A stretch of DNA of 9,359 nucleotides, taken from NCBI GenBank assembly GCA_016934645.1, contig JAFGSL010000355.1, positions 1-9,359 on the forward strand. Reading direction: 5' to 3'. Source of the stretch: Anaerolineae bacterium. GTDB lineage: Bacteria; Chloroflexota; Anaerolineae; B4-G1; SLSP01. The notes under the pieces were generated by a model. That model saw only the letters and a list, made by a program, of their open reading frames with translations, was not told the origin of the DNA and searched no databases. The position numbers and the translations under genes are program-made. Positions 1 through 6,697 of this stretch are shown piece by piece (positions within the stretch are counted from its first letter, which is position 1; the number at the start of each line of letters is the position of its first letter).

Positions 1-16
1 GCATAATCTGAAACCT

Positions 17-1018
17 GTGCAACAAACTAATCGTTCTATACACGTCAGCATTGATCCCCGAGTGGAACTGATGTCGATCATTCAATATATCAGCCATTAC
101 CGGGAAGTATTTCCCTTTCTTCTCAGTGTGGAAAGCTTTCCCTACGCTGAGGCCGTCATTAAGCACTTTTTGACCTATGCCGATCATCCTGTTGTCAAAA
201 CCTTTGATGCGATCAGCCAGCAGCCACGGATGTTCAACTTTATGGCCCCGCCTACGACGGCGCTCTATCTGCGGGCGGATTTAACCTTGCGCGACGACGT
301 CGTTTGGCCGGAGACCGTGCTGGCGCGCATCAGCGGGCATGAGAACTTGGAAACGTTCCTTGAGCATCTGCAAGCGTTCAGCGAGGTAACTGGTTTTGCC
401 GATTTTTATGCCGGACATCGGGCTTATTACGAGGCATTGGTAGCTGCTGTCATTCCCAAGCTGGGGGTAAAGGACTACGTTCAGGAACTCGAAGCGTTCT
501 ATGGGATGCATCAGAGCAGCTATAACTTGATTCTGGTGTCGCTGTACGGCCACGTTGGGTTTGGTCCCTATCTCGACATGGTCACAGGCGAGCGCCACAT
601 CTACAATATCCTGGGACCGCAAGAACTCCAAGACGACATGCCGGTGTTTGGCGATGAGGCCTATTTCAAACTCATGCAGCGCCACGAGTTCAGCCATTCG
701 TTTGTCAATCCCCTGACCGACAAGCATTGGGCGCAAGCACAGACCTACGCCCATGTGTACGTCACGCTGCCCGCGCAAAAGGTCTGCGGCGAGTGGCAAG
801 AATGTGTTAACGAATACATCATTCGGGCTGTCACCACTTATCTCGCATTCCAGGATAGCGAGGTGGACGGGCAGGCAGCACTAGAAGCCGAAAGAGGGAA
901 GGATGTTGTCTTGATTGATGCTTTGCTCGCCAGCATCCGCGACTACGCGACGCACCGCGAGCAGTGTTCGACACTTGACGAATACTATCCTCGTCTGCTC
1001 GAAACTTTTGATAGGTGA
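17..1018 (+). CDS. DUF4932-like putative zinc metalloprotease, 5' end uncertain
   Basis: Predicted 333-residue protein resembling the DUF4932 family, recognised from the N-terminal IDPRVELMSIIQYIS block (about residues 12-26) and an HEFSH motif at residues 223-227. HExxH is the classic zinc-binding and catalytic motif of gluzincin-type peptidases. A glutamate in the later ECVNEYIIRA stretch (E262 or E266) is a plausible third zinc ligand. Peptidase activity is inferred and the substrate is unknown. The GTG at 17 is the first possible start in the window, but it has no Shine-Dalgarno, and the frame is open to the left edge. The true start, possibly with a signal peptide, may therefore lie outside. 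From GTG 17 there is no signal peptide or membrane segment. The next gene follows after 59 bases on the same strand, so cotranscription is possible. Confidence 0.72.
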   Translation: MQQTNRSIHVSIDPRVELMSIIQYISHYREVFPFLLSVESFPYAEAVIKHFLTYADHPVVKTFDAISQQPRMFNFMAPPTTALYLRADLTLRDDVVWPETVLARISGHENLETFLEHLQAFSEVTGFADFYAGHRAYYEALVAAVIPKLGVKDYVQELEAFYGMHQSSYNLILVSLYGHVGFGPYLDMVTGERHIYNILGPQELQDDMPVFGDEAYFKLMQRHEFSHSFVNPLTDKHWAQAQTYAHVYVTLPAQKVCGEWQECVNEYIIRAVTTYLAFQDSEVDGQAALEAERGKDVVLIDALLASIRDYATHREQCSTLDEYYPRLLETFDR

Positions 1019-1077
1019 CAACTCGACTCTTTTCCGGTACTGTGAACGCACATTGATGACTCAGGAGGTTTTCACCG

Positions 1078-1713
1078 ATGAGCATTGAACCGTGTTTCCT
1101 TGAAGCGCAAAAACGAATTCCTTTCACGTTGGCCGGACGTCAAGGTCAGGTCGCGGTGTGCTATGGCCCGAATCATGATGCTGTCAAAGCCGGGTTTGAT
1201 GCGATACCCGGCATACCCTTCCCGATTGCCTTTTGTGAGGGATATCCGGCTATGCAAGTCCAAATCGAAAGCTATGCCGGTGGCGGCTATCGTACGATCT
1301 GTGGCTGGATCCAAATCGTGACGCGGGAGGAATTGGCATCTGCTGATCAAGAGTGGGCAGACGCCCGGCGCTCTTGTTCCGTGGATGTCGCGTCCGCGAT
1401 GAGTGAAACGGGGTTGCCCTTCGCCGTTTTCGGTATGTTGCCATCGTTCTTTGACGCTCCTTGCCGCAATCTGGGTAATAGTATGGCGCTGAAGTGGACT
1501 GCGGATACCTTTTTGACCACGATGCCGTTCAGATCACGGGACGAAGAAATTACCTGGTTGTTGGGTTTCCATTGGGGTTACTACGAGTATGCGACGGATT
1601 TGGAAAAGCCCGTTGCTGTGCTCCCCCTGGAAGTCACCGGCCCGGAGGTGTGGAACAGCCACCTGCCTTTCTTGCGCCAAGAATTTGCTGCGTGGAAATT
1701 CAGGGAGCTATAA
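1078..1713 (+). CDS. conserved-looking protein of unknown function
   Basis: A 211-residue protein with no function I can assign. The start is well supported by AGGAGG at 1063-1068, 9 bases before the ATG. There is no signal peptide or hydrophobic helix, so it is probably cytoplasmic. It is rich in aromatic residues and glycine, with blocks that look like conserved family cores: FCEGYPAMQVQIESYAGGGY (52-71), CGWIQIV (75-81), PFAVFGMLPSFFDAP (114-128), KWTADTFL (139-146) and LLGFHWGYYEY (161-171). I have an impression of similar uncharacterised proteins in actinobacteria and Chloroflexota, but this is memory, not a search. It sits between the putative metalloprotease and the MFS exporter on one strand. 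The alternating tryptophan/aromatic pattern suggests a compact beta-rich small-molecule-binding fold, which is speculative. Confidence 0.8.
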   Translation: MSIEPCFLEAQKRIPFTLAGRQGQVAVCYGPNHDAVKAGFDAIPGIPFPIAFCEGYPAMQVQIESYAGGGYRTICGWIQIVTREELASADQEWADARRSCSVDVASAMSETGLPFAVFGMLPSFFDAPCRNLGNSMALKWTADTFLTTMPFRSRDEEITWLLGFHWGYYEYATDLEKPVAVLPLEVTGPEVWNSHLPFLRQEFAAWKFREL

Positions 1714-1715
1714 TA

Positions 1716-1781
1716 ATGAAATGGATAACCTTCGACGCACATTCAAGGAAGTTGAAAATACACCCTTATGTCTCCAATTAG
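1716..1781 (+). CDS. possible 21-residue leader peptide upstream of the MFS exporter
   Basis: A short open frame starts 2 bases after the previous stop. AGGGAG at 1702-1707 lies 8 bases before its ATG, a better ribosome site than the MFS gene has. It begins MKWITFDAHSRKL, and its TAG stop (1779-1781) lies just past the MFS ATG at 1768, so the two frames overlap by 14 bases. The nearest SD-like sequence for the MFS gene, AGGAAG at 1746-1751, is 16 bases from its ATG and falls inside this frame. Part of it can pair with 1727-1733 (AACCTTC against GAAGTT, one bulged C). This would suit translational coupling or attenuation, as known for leader peptides of Gram-positive tet and erm resistance genes. 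It could equally be chance. Confidence 0.3.
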   Translation: MKWITFDAHSRKLKIHPYVSN

Positions 1782-3000
1782 CCAGAACCAGACAGTCTTG
1801 AAGCGCGCCCTTGGCGTCATTTTTTGCATTATGTTGATGGATATCATCGGCATCAACATCTTGTATCCGATTGCCCCGTATCTCGTGAAACGCTATAGCG
1901 ATGAGGCACTGATGGTCACGATGCTCACCGTGATCTATGCAGCAGCGCAGTTTTTTGCTGCCCCCATGATGGGCAAGCTTGGTGATCGATATGGACGCCG
2001 TCCAGTGTTGTTGGTAAGCCTTCTGGGGGCGGCCATTGGTTATGTGATTTTGGGCATAGGCGGCGCATTGTGGGTGCTCTTTCTTGGGCGTTTGATCGGT
2101 GGCATCACCGCGGGTAATCTGTCCACTGCGTCGGCTTATCTCGCCGATGTTTCAAGTCCCAAAGATCGCGCCAAAAACTTTGGCCTCATCGGCGTTGCTT
2201 GGGGCGCGGGACTGATCGTGGGCCCGGCGTTGGGTGCGGTGTTAGGCCAGATCAATCTGGCGGCCCCGGCCTTTGTCGCTGCGGCTCTGTCATTCGTGAA
2301 CATGCTGCTGGCTGTTTTCCTTCTGCCGGAGTCGCTGCCCAGGGAACAACGTGAAAGCTCGTGCATGCGCGCCAATGATCTCAATCCATTCACGTCTATT
2401 ATGGCGTTGGCTCGTCTACCCAGCCTGGGCCATCTGTTTCTCGCTTTGTGCTTGTTCAACTTCGCCTTCAACGCCATCAACAGCACGCAGACGCTTTTCT
2501 TGATCGACAAGTTTGCCGTGCAGCCCTGGCAACTTGGGTCGCAGATGGTGGTCGGGGGCATCACGGTAGCCATAGTACAGGCTTTACTGGTGCAGCGGTG
2601 CGTATCACGTTACAAAGAAAAGCAGGTAGCCGTTGCGAGTTTGCTCGGACAAGTGTTTAGTGCTCTGGCCGTATTCTTTGCGCCAGTCTTTTGGCTGATT
2701 TATCCGCTGACTGTCTTGAACAGTGCGTTGAGCACATTCACTTTTCCGACCATCGGCACATTGGCTTCGAACAGTGTTCTGCCGCGTGAACAAGGCATTC
2801 TTATGGGAGTGACGACCGCCCTCGGGAGCTTGATGGGTGTGCTTGGACCGTTGTGTGCTGGCTTCGTCTATGATCGTGTGATGCGTGGCACGCCCTATTG
2901 GATGGGGGCGGTTGTCTTTGCACTGGCTGCATTTGTTCTCTACCGGCTGCAGCACTACGACATTTTGGCGACAAGTCCTGAAGGTCCGATGCCGGATTGA
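1768..3000 (+). CDS. MFS drug efflux transporter, TetA/DHA1 type
   Basis: A 410-residue major facilitator, the normal length for a 12-helix drug:H+ antiporter. Helix 1 carries the DIIGINILYPIAPYL signature (25-39). Motif A is GKLGDRYGRRP (69-79) in the loop after helix 2, motif B is LGRLIGGITAG (106-116), and the antiporter motif C, GVAWGAGLIVGPALG (142-156), marks an exporter rather than an importer. A polar central loop (about 188-206) separates the halves. The resemblance is to the TCR/Tet and DHA1 efflux group, but the substrate cannot be read from sequence and tetracycline should not be assumed. It acts in the inner membrane. ATG 1768 has no well-spaced Shine-Dalgarno, and translation may depend on the short frame just upstream. 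The gene lies 54 bases after the preceding gene and probably shares its transcript. Confidence 0.9.
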   Translation: MSPISQNQTVLKRALGVIFCIMLMDIIGINILYPIAPYLVKRYSDEALMVTMLTVIYAAAQFFAAPMMGKLGDRYGRRPVLLVSLLGAAIGYVILGIGGALWVLFLGRLIGGITAGNLSTASAYLADVSSPKDRAKNFGLIGVAWGAGLIVGPALGAVLGQINLAAPAFVAAALSFVNMLLAVFLLPESLPREQRESSCMRANDLNPFTSIMALARLPSLGHLFLALCLFNFAFNAINSTQTLFLIDKFAVQPWQLGSQMVVGGITVAIVQALLVQRCVSRYKEKQVAVASLLGQVFSALAVFFAPVFWLIYPLTVLNSALSTFTFPTIGTLASNSVLPREQGILMGVTTALGSLMGVLGPLCAGFVYDRVMRGTPYWMGAVVFALAAFVLYRLQHYDILATSPEGPMPD

Positions 3001-3051
3001 AGAACAATTAGTGCGGTAACCAAGAGTCTGCCATCCGCTAATGGCTCCACT

Positions 3052-3068
3052 GTCTGCTTCTAGCAGAC
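3052..3068. terminator. hairpin between convergent MFS and response regulator genes
   Basis: A perfect 6-bp inverted repeat, GTCTGC (3052-3057) and GCAGAC (3063-3068), with a 5-base loop, sits in the 67-base gap between convergent genes and touches the RR1 stop codon. A second imperfect stem lies just before it: ATTAG(TG)CGG at 3008-3017 against CCGCTAAT at 3035-3042. The position suits a bidirectional terminator, but neither side has a run of T, so intrinsic termination is uncertain. Confidence 0.35.
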
Positions 3069-3715
3069 TACTGGTCCAGCTCGATCTCTTGCAACGTGAT
3101 CAGCCCGATTTTCAGCGCGTAGAGCGCGGCCTGGGTGCGGCTCGGTAGGTTGAGCTTGGAAAGGATGTTGCTCACGTGCGTCTTGACCGTCTTCTCGGTG
3201 ATGAACAATGCCTCGGCGATCTCGCTGTTGGAAAGCCCGCGCGTGAGCGCCAGCAACACTTCGCGTTCGCGTCCGGTCAGCGTTTCGGGGCTATCCGGGG
3301 CGCGGACCTCGCGGACCAGACGCGCGGCAACCGCCGGTGAAAGCTGCACCTGTCCCGCTGCCGCCGCCTTGATGGCCTCGCACAACTTGTCGGACTCGGT
3401 ATCCTTAAGCAGATAGCCGGTCGCGCCCACGCGGATCGCGTCGAAGATAGCCTTGTCTTCCAACACGCTGGTCAGCGCGATGACCTCGGTGTCGGGCAAC
3501 TCCTGGCGGATTTTCTCGGTGGCGGTAACGCCATCCATCTCCGGCATCAGCAAATCCATCAGCACCACGTCCGGTTGATACTGACGGGCCAGGCGGATAG
3601 CCTCCACCCCGTTTTTCGCCTCGCCCACAACATCGATCTCCGGATCAAGAGCGAGGAACATCTGTAGCCCCTGGCGCACCACGCTGTGATCGTCCACAAT
3701 GAGCACTCGAATCAT
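3068..3715 (-). CDS. NarL/FixJ-family response regulator with LuxR-type HTH (RR1)
   Basis: A 215-residue two-component response regulator of the length typical for NarL, DegU and LiaR. The receiver domain (about 1-120) has the acidic pair D8-D9, phosphoacceptor D54 in the [13 protein letters not shown] block, T82 and K104. The C-terminal LuxR/GerE helix-turn-helix (about 146-205) has [18 protein letters not shown] and [13 protein letters not shown]. Phosphorylated on D54 it should bind DNA and control transcription. I chose the ATG at 3715 because GGAGG (3727-3723) lies 7 bases upstream. The ATG at 3718 is only 4 bases away, and the longer frame back to 3838 would add 41 residues that are not receiver-like. 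It is divergent from the ABC operon, the usual place for its regulator. The partner kinase is probably the truncated one at the right end. Confidence 0.93.
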   Translation of the reverse strand: MIRVLIVDDHSVVRQGLQMFLALDPEIDVVGEAKNGVEAIRLARQYQPDVVLMDLLMPEMDGVTATEKIRQELPDTEVIALTSVLEDKAIFDAIRVGATGYLLKDTESDKLCEAIKAAAAGQVQLSPAVAARLVREVRAPDSPETLTGREREVLLALTRGLSNSEIAEALFITEKTVKTHVSNILSKLNLPSRTQAALYALKIGLITLQEIELDQ

Positions 3716-3722
3716 CATAACA

Positions 3723-3727
3723 CCTCC
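3723..3727 (-). promoter_or_regulatory. ribosome binding site that fixes the RR1 start
   Basis: Reads GGAGG on the minus strand, 7 bases before ATG 3715 and 4 before ATG 3718. This favours the 215-residue form over the longer open frame reaching 3838. Confidence 0.75.
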
Positions 3728-3761
3728 GACTTTAGTCCTAGAAAGGATTGCATCCAAAGTC
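3728..3761 (-). promoter_or_regulatory. inverted repeat in the RR1 leader, possible operator or RNA hairpin
   Basis: Minus-strand GACTTT (3761-3756) and AAAGTC (3733-3728) are perfect inverted arms. They enclose a second small hairpin, GGAT-GCA-ATCC (3755-3745), and a further short TCCT/AGGA pair. The outer stem ends exactly where the RR1 ribosome site begins, so an RNA form could affect translation. The ACTTT/AAAGT arms recur with the same 22-base gap upstream of RR2, where there is no leader of this kind. That argues for a protein-binding operator on DNA instead. Confidence 0.4.
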
Positions 3762-3807
3762 TCAGCCAATTTGGGTCGTTTGCCTCGTGCGTTACCTCGT
3801 CTGAGCA

Positions 3808-3832
3808 TATATCCTATATCCAGAATTATAAC
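3808..3832 (+). promoter_or_regulatory. probable promoter of the ABC operon with tandem heptamer
   Basis: An exact tandem repeat TATATCC-TATATCC (3808-3821) is followed by AGAATTATAAC. TATAAC (3827-3832) is a plausible -10 box 40 bases before the ATPase 1 start codon. No good -35 hexamer is present, and the tandem repeat occupies that position. This is the layout expected of a promoter helped by an activator such as a response regulator. The same arrangement occurs before RR2. Confidence 0.45.
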
Positions 3833-3853
3833 AAACACTTACAAGAGTTCCAA
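3825..3853 (-). promoter_or_regulatory. probable sigma-70-type promoter of RR1
   Basis: On the minus strand TTGGAA (3853-3848), 17 bases and a perfect TATAAT (3830-3825) form a good housekeeping promoter. Transcription would start near 3818 and give a leader of about 100 bases. Its -10 box overlaps the + strand TATAAC, so the divergent promoters probably compete for polymerase or respond together to one regulator. Confidence 0.5.
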
Positions 3854-3872
3854 ATTGGCAAGGGAGAAAACG

Positions 3873-4820
3873 ATGACCAATCCGTTAGCAATTGAGACCC
3901 GAGGACTGCGGAAGGTTTTTGGCGATGTGCAGGCGCTTAAAGACCTCGACCTCGCCGTGCCACAGCATTCGATTTTCGGCTTTCTGGGGCCGAACGGCGC
4001 GGGCAAGACGACGACGATGAAGCTCTTGCTGGGACTGGCCCGCCCAACCAGCGGCAGCGGGACGATCTTCGGACACGATATCGAGCGCGACAGCCTCGCC
4101 ATCCGCGCGCGGATCGGCTATCTGCCGCAGCATCCGCGCTTCATCGACAGCATGACCGCGCGCGAGACGTTGCGCTTCACGGCGCGCTTCTTCTTTAGCG
4201 GGCCGGCAGCCGGTATCGAATGGCGCATCGACGAGATGCTGAAGCTGGTCGGTCTGACCGAAAAGGCCGACCGCCCGGTCAAGGGCTTCTCCGGCGGGGA
4301 ACGGCAGCGGTTGGGACTGGCGCAGGCGCAGATCAACGACCCGGACTTGCTGATCCTCGATGAACCGGCGGCGGCGCTGGATCCCATCGGGCGGCGCGAC
4401 GTGCTGGCGGTGATGGAGCGCCTGCGCGAACGCACGACGATCTTCTACTCGACCCACATTCTCGACGACGTGCAGCAGGTCAGCGACACCGTGGCGATTC
4501 TGAACCACGGCGCGCTGGTCGCCCAGGGACCGATCGAGCAGCTTCTCAACGGTGACGGGCAGACGACGTACACGGTGACGCTGGAAGGCGCTTTGGAGAC
4601 AGTTCACGCGCGCGTCGGCGCGTTGCCCTGGGTCGCCGGGATGAGGACGCTGCAGCGCAACGGCGTTACCACGTGGGAAATCGGCGTCACTGACCAAAGC
4701 ACCGCCAAAGCGCGCTTGCTCAGGGAGATTTTGGCCGCTGATGATGTCGTTGTATCCGCTTTTAACCAGAAGAAATTCGAGCTGGAAGAAATCTTTATGC
4801 ACCTGGTGGAGGCAGCCTGA
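3873..4820 (+). CDS. ABC exporter ATP-binding protein 1
   Basis: A 315-residue ABC-2-type exporter ATPase with all canonical motifs: Walker A GPNGAGKTT (39-47), Q-loop Q86 in YLPQH, signature FSGGERQRL (139-147), Walker B LLILDEP (159-165), D-loop ALDP (168-171) and switch H195 in YSTHI. About 100 residues after the nucleotide-binding core form a C-terminal extension typical of CcmA/NatA-like ATPases. It would bind the cytoplasmic face of permease 1 and power export. The ATG at 3873 is chosen because AGGGAG (3861-3866) precedes it by 6 bases and homology begins there. The frame stays open back to 3699, but those codons are not ABC-like. Its TGA overlaps the next ATG by one base (TGATG), indicating coupling. 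One small oddity is EPAAALDP where EPTAGLDP is commoner. Confidence 0.94.
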   Translation: MTNPLAIETRGLRKVFGDVQALKDLDLAVPQHSIFGFLGPNGAGKTTTMKLLLGLARPTSGSGTIFGHDIERDSLAIRARIGYLPQHPRFIDSMTARETLRFTARFFFSGPAAGIEWRIDEMLKLVGLTEKADRPVKGFSGGERQRLGLAQAQINDPDLLILDEPAAALDPIGRRDVLAVMERLRERTTIFYSTHILDDVQQVSDTVAILNHGALVAQGPIEQLLNGDGQTTYTVTLEGALETVHARVGALPWVAGMRTLQRNGVTTWEIGVTDQSTAKARLLREILAADDVVVSAFNQKKFELEEIFMHLVEAA

Positions 4821-5623
4821 TGAGTACCCTTGATCGTATCGCATTACGGGGATGGCGTAGCGGCTTGAAGAATCTGCTGCACAAAGAGAACCGGGCCTGG
4901 TGGGGAACCCGGCGCTGGTGGGTACAGGCGTTGATCTGGACGGTGGCGATTGATGGCCTGTTGGCGGTCGTTTTGTTCATTATGCCTATGGTGATCCGTA
5001 TGGACCCGACGCGCAACATCGCGGATCTTAATTTTGTGGAGATGGGTCTCCAGTCGATCTTTCAAGTGGGGATGTTCTTTCTCGCCGCCGGGGCCATTAT
5101 CCTGGGCCAGGGATTGCTGGTCGGCGAGCGCGAGCTTGGCGTGACCGAGTGGCTGCTGACCAAACCCGTCTCGCGCGCGGCCTACGTGCTGGCGAAACTC
5201 ATGGCCAGTCTGGGCGGCATTCTGGTGACGATGGTCGGCTTGCCGTGCGCTCTGGCCTACGTGCTGTTTGCGGTCGCCAATGGCGGTGCGCTTCCGCTGG
5301 ACCTGTACCTGACGTGTGTTCTGGGGCTGACGCTGCACACGCTCTTTTACCTGACGCTTACACTAATGTTGGGCAGCGTTACCGGGTCACGGGAAAAGTT
5401 ACTGGGCCTGGCAATGGGGACATTGTTCGGCGGTTTGGTCATTCCGGGATTCATGGGAAAATTAGCTATCGGCACGCCCTGGGTCTTGCCGAACTTGCTG
5501 CCTGCCCTTGGCACAGGGAGCACGTTGCCGGTGTCTGTCTGGATTCCGATCAGTATGACGTCTGTCTTTGTGGTCGTTTTCGTGGGTATAGCCCTTTACC
5601 AGTTCAAGCGTTTGGAATTTTAA
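4820..5623 (+). CDS. ABC-2-type permease 1
   Basis: A 267-residue integral membrane protein with about six helices (roughly 34-57, 79-101, 121-151, 159-185, 193-215 and 239-262). The cytoplasmic GERELGVTEWLLTKPVSRAAYVLAKL stretch (102-127) after helix 2 is typical of ABC-2 exporters, where it contacts the ATPase. The basic N-terminus includes a LLHKENRAWWGTRRWW block (19-34). Translation is probably coupled to ATPase 1 through the one-base overlap. It should pair with ATPase 1 as a homodimer, or form a heterodimer with permease 2. The substrate is unknown; lipid-like or peptide antibiotics are typical for related systems. Confidence 0.9.
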   Translation: MSTLDRIALRGWRSGLKNLLHKENRAWWGTRRWWVQALIWTVAIDGLLAVVLFIMPMVIRMDPTRNIADLNFVEMGLQSIFQVGMFFLAAGAIILGQGLLVGERELGVTEWLLTKPVSRAAYVLAKLMASLGGILVTMVGLPCALAYVLFAVANGGALPLDLYLTCVLGLTLHTLFYLTLTLMLGSVTGSREKLLGLAMGTLFGGLVIPGFMGKLAIGTPWVLPNLLPALGTGSTLPVSVWIPISMTSVFVVVFVGIALYQFKRLEF

Positions 5624-5657
5624 CGCACTGGATATCGATCGAAGCAAGCTCTCACGC

Positions 5658-5698
5658 AATTCCAACGTTAACAACGAATCTCAGAAGGAATTCCAACG
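5658..5698 (+). repeat. 10-bp direct repeat in the only long gap of the ABC operon
   Basis: AATTCCAACG occurs at 5658-5667 and again at 5689-5698, 31 bases apart, or about three helical turns, on one face of the DNA. It lies in the 141-base gap between permease 1 and ATPase 2. TATTAT at 5717-5722 could be a -10 box but has no convincing -35. The gap may hold an internal promoter with a repeat operator, or the repeats may be chance. Confidence 0.3.
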
Positions 5699-5754
5699 CA
5701 TCCCGTCGTTCGCACGTATTATTCCGCGATAGGCTGAATGCAGAATGCGAAACT

Positions 5755-5760
5755 GGAGGA
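5755..5760 (+). promoter_or_regulatory. ribosome binding site that fixes the ATPase 2 start
   Basis: GGAGGA lies 4 bases before ATG 5765. The upstream in-frame ATG at 5738 has no comparable site and would add only nine residues, so 5765 is preferred. Confidence 0.65.
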
Positions 5761-5764
5761 AATC

Positions 5765-6697
5765 ATGCAAGATACTGCAATCCGTACTGACAATCTGACC
5801 CGCGACTTCGAAACGGTTCGAGCCGTCGATGGTCTCACGCTCGAAGTGCCGCGCGGCATCGTCTTCGGTTTCCTGGGGCCGAACGGCGCGGGCAAAACGA
5901 CGACCATCCGTTTGCTGCTAGGGCTGCTGGAGCCGACCGCCGGGCACGCCGAGGTCCTGGGCTTCGACACCCGCCGCCAATCCGCCGCCATCCGCGAGCG
6001 CGCCGGGGCATTGCTGGAGCATCACGGCCTTTACGAGCGCCTCAGCGCCTACGACAATCTCGACTTTTACGGGCGCATCTGGCGCTTGCCCAAGGGCGAG
6101 CGTCAAGCGCGCATCGAGGCCTTGCTCATGCACATGGGCCTGTGGGACCGCCGTCACGAGAAAGCCGGCGGCTGGAGCAAGGGGATGAAGCAAAAACTGG
6201 CCGTGGCGCGCGCGCTGCTGCACCGCCCACCGCTGGTCTTCCTGGATGAGCCGACCGCCGGACTGGACCCCGTCGCCGCGGCAGCGCTGCGCGACGATAT
6301 CGCCGGGCTGGCAGCGCACGAGGGAACGACGATCTTCCTCAACACGCATAACCTTGCCGAGGCCGAAAAGCTCTGCGCCCTGGTCGGCGTGATCCGCGCG
6401 GGAAAGCTGTTAACCGTGGGCCATCCCGACGTCCTGCGCGCCACGACCGGCGCGCCGCACGTCGAGGTCTACGGGCGCGGCTTCACCGATGACGTGCTGG
6501 CAGTGCTGCGCGCCTATCCGGAAATCCGCGACGTTCAGGTGCGGGACTCGCATCTGCATCTGACGCTGTCACAGCCGATGGACAACGCGCCGCTGGTGCG
6601 GTTGCTGGTCAACGCGGGGGTGGACATCGAGGAAGTACGCAAGGGCAAAAACAGCCTGGAAGAGGTTTTCCTGACTTTGATGGAGGAACAAGTATGA
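5765..6697 (+). CDS. ABC exporter ATP-binding protein 2
   Basis: A 310-residue ABC-2 exporter ATPase. Walker A is GPNGAGKTT (38-46), Walker B LVFLDEP (157-163), D-loop GLDP (166-169) and switch H195 in NTHNL. Two motifs differ from ATPase 1. The Q-loop position reads ALLEHHGLYERLSAYDNL, with E85 in place of Gln, and the signature is WSKGMKQKL (137-145) instead of SGGQ. This variant is familiar in a subgroup of ABC-2 ATPases and is compatible with activity. The ORF ends in KGKNSLEEVFLTLM, the usual C-terminal motif. ATG 5765 is chosen for its Shine-Dalgarno. The TGA overlaps the permease 2 start by four bases (ATGA), so the pair should be translated together. Confidence 0.94.
   Translation: MQDTAIRTDNLTRDFETVRAVDGLTLEVPRGIVFGFLGPNGAGKTTTIRLLLGLLEPTAGHAEVLGFDTRRQSAAIRERAGALLEHHGLYERLSAYDNLDFYGRIWRLPKGERQARIEALLMHMGLWDRRHEKAGGWSKGMKQKLAVARALLHRPPLVFLDEPTAGLDPVAAAALRDDIAGLAAHEGTTIFLNTHNLAEAEKLCALVGVIRAGKLLTVGHPDVLRATTGAPHVEVYGRGFTDDVLAVLRAYPEIRDVQVRDSHLHLTLSQPMDNAPLVRLLVNAGVDIEEVRKGKNSLEEVFLTLMEEQV

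Noticed and set aside
3716..3838. N-terminal extension of RR1 by 41 residues
   Set aside because: It is not receiver-like, it covers the leader inverted repeat and the promoter -10 box, and the strong ribosome site is at 3723-3727.
3885..4844. 319-codon open frame on the minus strand across ATPase 1
   Set aside because: It is the antisense shadow of a GC-rich ABC ATPase gene; its product is Arg/Gln/His-rich with no recognisable domain and no ribosome site.
5149..5790. 213-codon + strand frame overlapping permease 1 and the following gap
   Set aside because: It is out of frame with a clear ABC-2 permease, its composition is not protein-like, and it has no Shine-Dalgarno.
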